5,824 bases of DNA from Burkholderiaceae bacterium (lineage in GTDB: Bacteria > Pseudomonadota > Gammaproteobacteria > Burkholderiales > Burkholderiaceae_C): contig JAGOBT010000230.1 in assembly GCA_017999135.1 (NCBI GenBank), positions 1 to 5,824 of the forward strand, in the 5' to 3' direction. Shown piece by piece: positions 5,366 to 5,824 of the stretch. Positions within the stretch are counted from its first letter, which is position 1, and the number at the start of each line of letters is the position of its first letter. The notes beneath the pieces were generated by a model. That model was not told the origin of the DNA, ran no database searches, and saw only the letters and a program-made list of their open reading frames with translations. The position numbers and the translations under genes were made by a program.

Positions 5366-5824
5366 CTGTGCCAGCCCCGCGCACCGGCGCCAGCAGCGGC
5401 AGCCGGTCGAGCCGGGCCTCGATCTCGCGCAGCATCGCCTGGTAGGCCGGCGCGCCCACGCCGCCGAAGCGGCGCTGGAACTCGTCGGCCGGCATGTACT
5501 CGGGCAGGTCGCTCACATCCGGCAGCAGGTCGGCCTCGGTCAGGCCCTGGGCCACGCGGGCCTGGAAGGCCAGCGGGTCATGCCGAGCCCGCAGCCCCAG
5601 CCGGGTGCCGGCGCGGTCGGCCGCGATGTCGCGGAAGCTGAAGCCGCTGCCCTGGCGGGCGTCGGCCACTTCCTTGTACAGGCCGATCGCGTCGGCGAGC
5701 GGGCCGCCGCCTTCGGCCGCCAGCGCGGCCGAGATCAGCAGGTGCTGCGGGAAATCAACCCGACCCTGCAGCAGCAGATCGGCCCGGCGGCCGCGCGGCC
5801 GCGCCACCGGCGTGGCACCGCTGC
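5355..5824 (-). CDS. 3' part of a YfiM/DUF2279-like protein gene, running off the right edge
   Basis: The minus-strand frame is open from the window edge to the TGA at 5357-5355. A GTG at 5807 is a possible start, but the frame continues upstream (SGATPVARPRG), so the true start is probably outside the window. The readable part is about 155 residues. VDFPQHLLISAALAAEGGGP, then ADAIGLYKEVADARQGSG and FSFRDIAADRAGTRLGLRA, resembles the pattern D-x-x-x-H-x-hydrophobic...GxxKExxD...GSGFSxxDLAxDxAGxxLG of YfiM/DUF2279 envelope proteins. That match is from memory and moderate. The C-terminal 70 residues (LTEADLLPDVSDLPEYMPADEFQRRFG, split here from one tract) are charged and unlike that family. No function is assigned. 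The stop codon lies inside the end of the aldolase gene. Confidence 0.65.
   Translation of the reverse strand, partial: SGATPVARPRGRRADLLLQGRVDFPQHLLISAALAAEGGGPLADAIGLYKEVADARQGSGFSFRDIAADRAGTRLGLRARHDPLAFQARVAQGLTEADLLPDVSDLPEYMPADEFQRRFGGVGAPAYQAMLREIEARLDRLPLLAPVRGAGTVSG

Noticed and set aside
1..5824. tRNA, rRNA, CRISPR array, insertion sequence or riboswitch
   Set aside because: No regularly spaced direct repeats, no tRNA-like cloverleaf, no transposase motifs and no recognisable aptamer core were seen. Intergenic space is under 300 bases in each gap.

Overview
This window is very GC-rich and uses strongly G/C-ending codons. Together with the protein types this suggests a betaproteobacterium of the order Burkholderiales (Comamonadaceae, or the Leptothrix/Rubrivivax/Ideonella type). 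That placement is inference; no rRNA or tRNA gene is present to confirm it. No transposase, integrase, CRISPR array or phage gene was seen. The window looks like ordinary chromosome with some odd proteins and non-coding structure.

Layout. (1) Positions 1-413, minus strand: the 5' part of a gene for a secreted protein, cut by the window edge and interrupted by a one-base frameshift at a short A-run. (2) 414-685: a divergent intergenic region with G/C hairpins and a dense cluster of GCAC/GTGC half-sites next to the glutaminase start. (3) 686-2530, plus: a three-domain protein made of serine-type glutaminase, STAS and cyclic-nucleotide-binding domains. (4) 2531-3334, minus: a short-chain dehydrogenase/reductase-like protein that keeps the nucleotide-binding glycine motif but appears to lack the classical catalytic residues. 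(5) 3335-3478: a divergent intergenic region with a REP-like G/C hairpin and a second inverted repeat that includes the ribosome-binding site of the next gene. (6) 3479-4210 and 4214-5365, plus: a two-gene operon of a glutathione S-transferase-family protein and a fold-type III PLP enzyme of the D-threonine aldolase / D-serine dehydratase family. (7) 5355 to the right edge, minus: the 3' part of a gene resembling YfiM/DUF2279 proteins.

The genes are packed tightly. The glutaminase and SDR genes converge with no base between their stop codons, which together form a CTGATCAG palindrome. The aldolase and the last gene overlap tail-to-tail by 11 bp. Neither junction has room for a conventional intergenic terminator.

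Functionally, the glutaminase (glutamine to glutamate plus ammonia) and the D-amino-acid enzyme both belong to amino-acid and nitrogen metabolism. The sequence does not show that they share a pathway. The points most worth a second look are the glutaminase fused to two regulatory domains, the half-site cluster in front of it, the SDR without a catalytic tetrad, and the hairpin at the GST start. I saw no clear multi-gene novel system.
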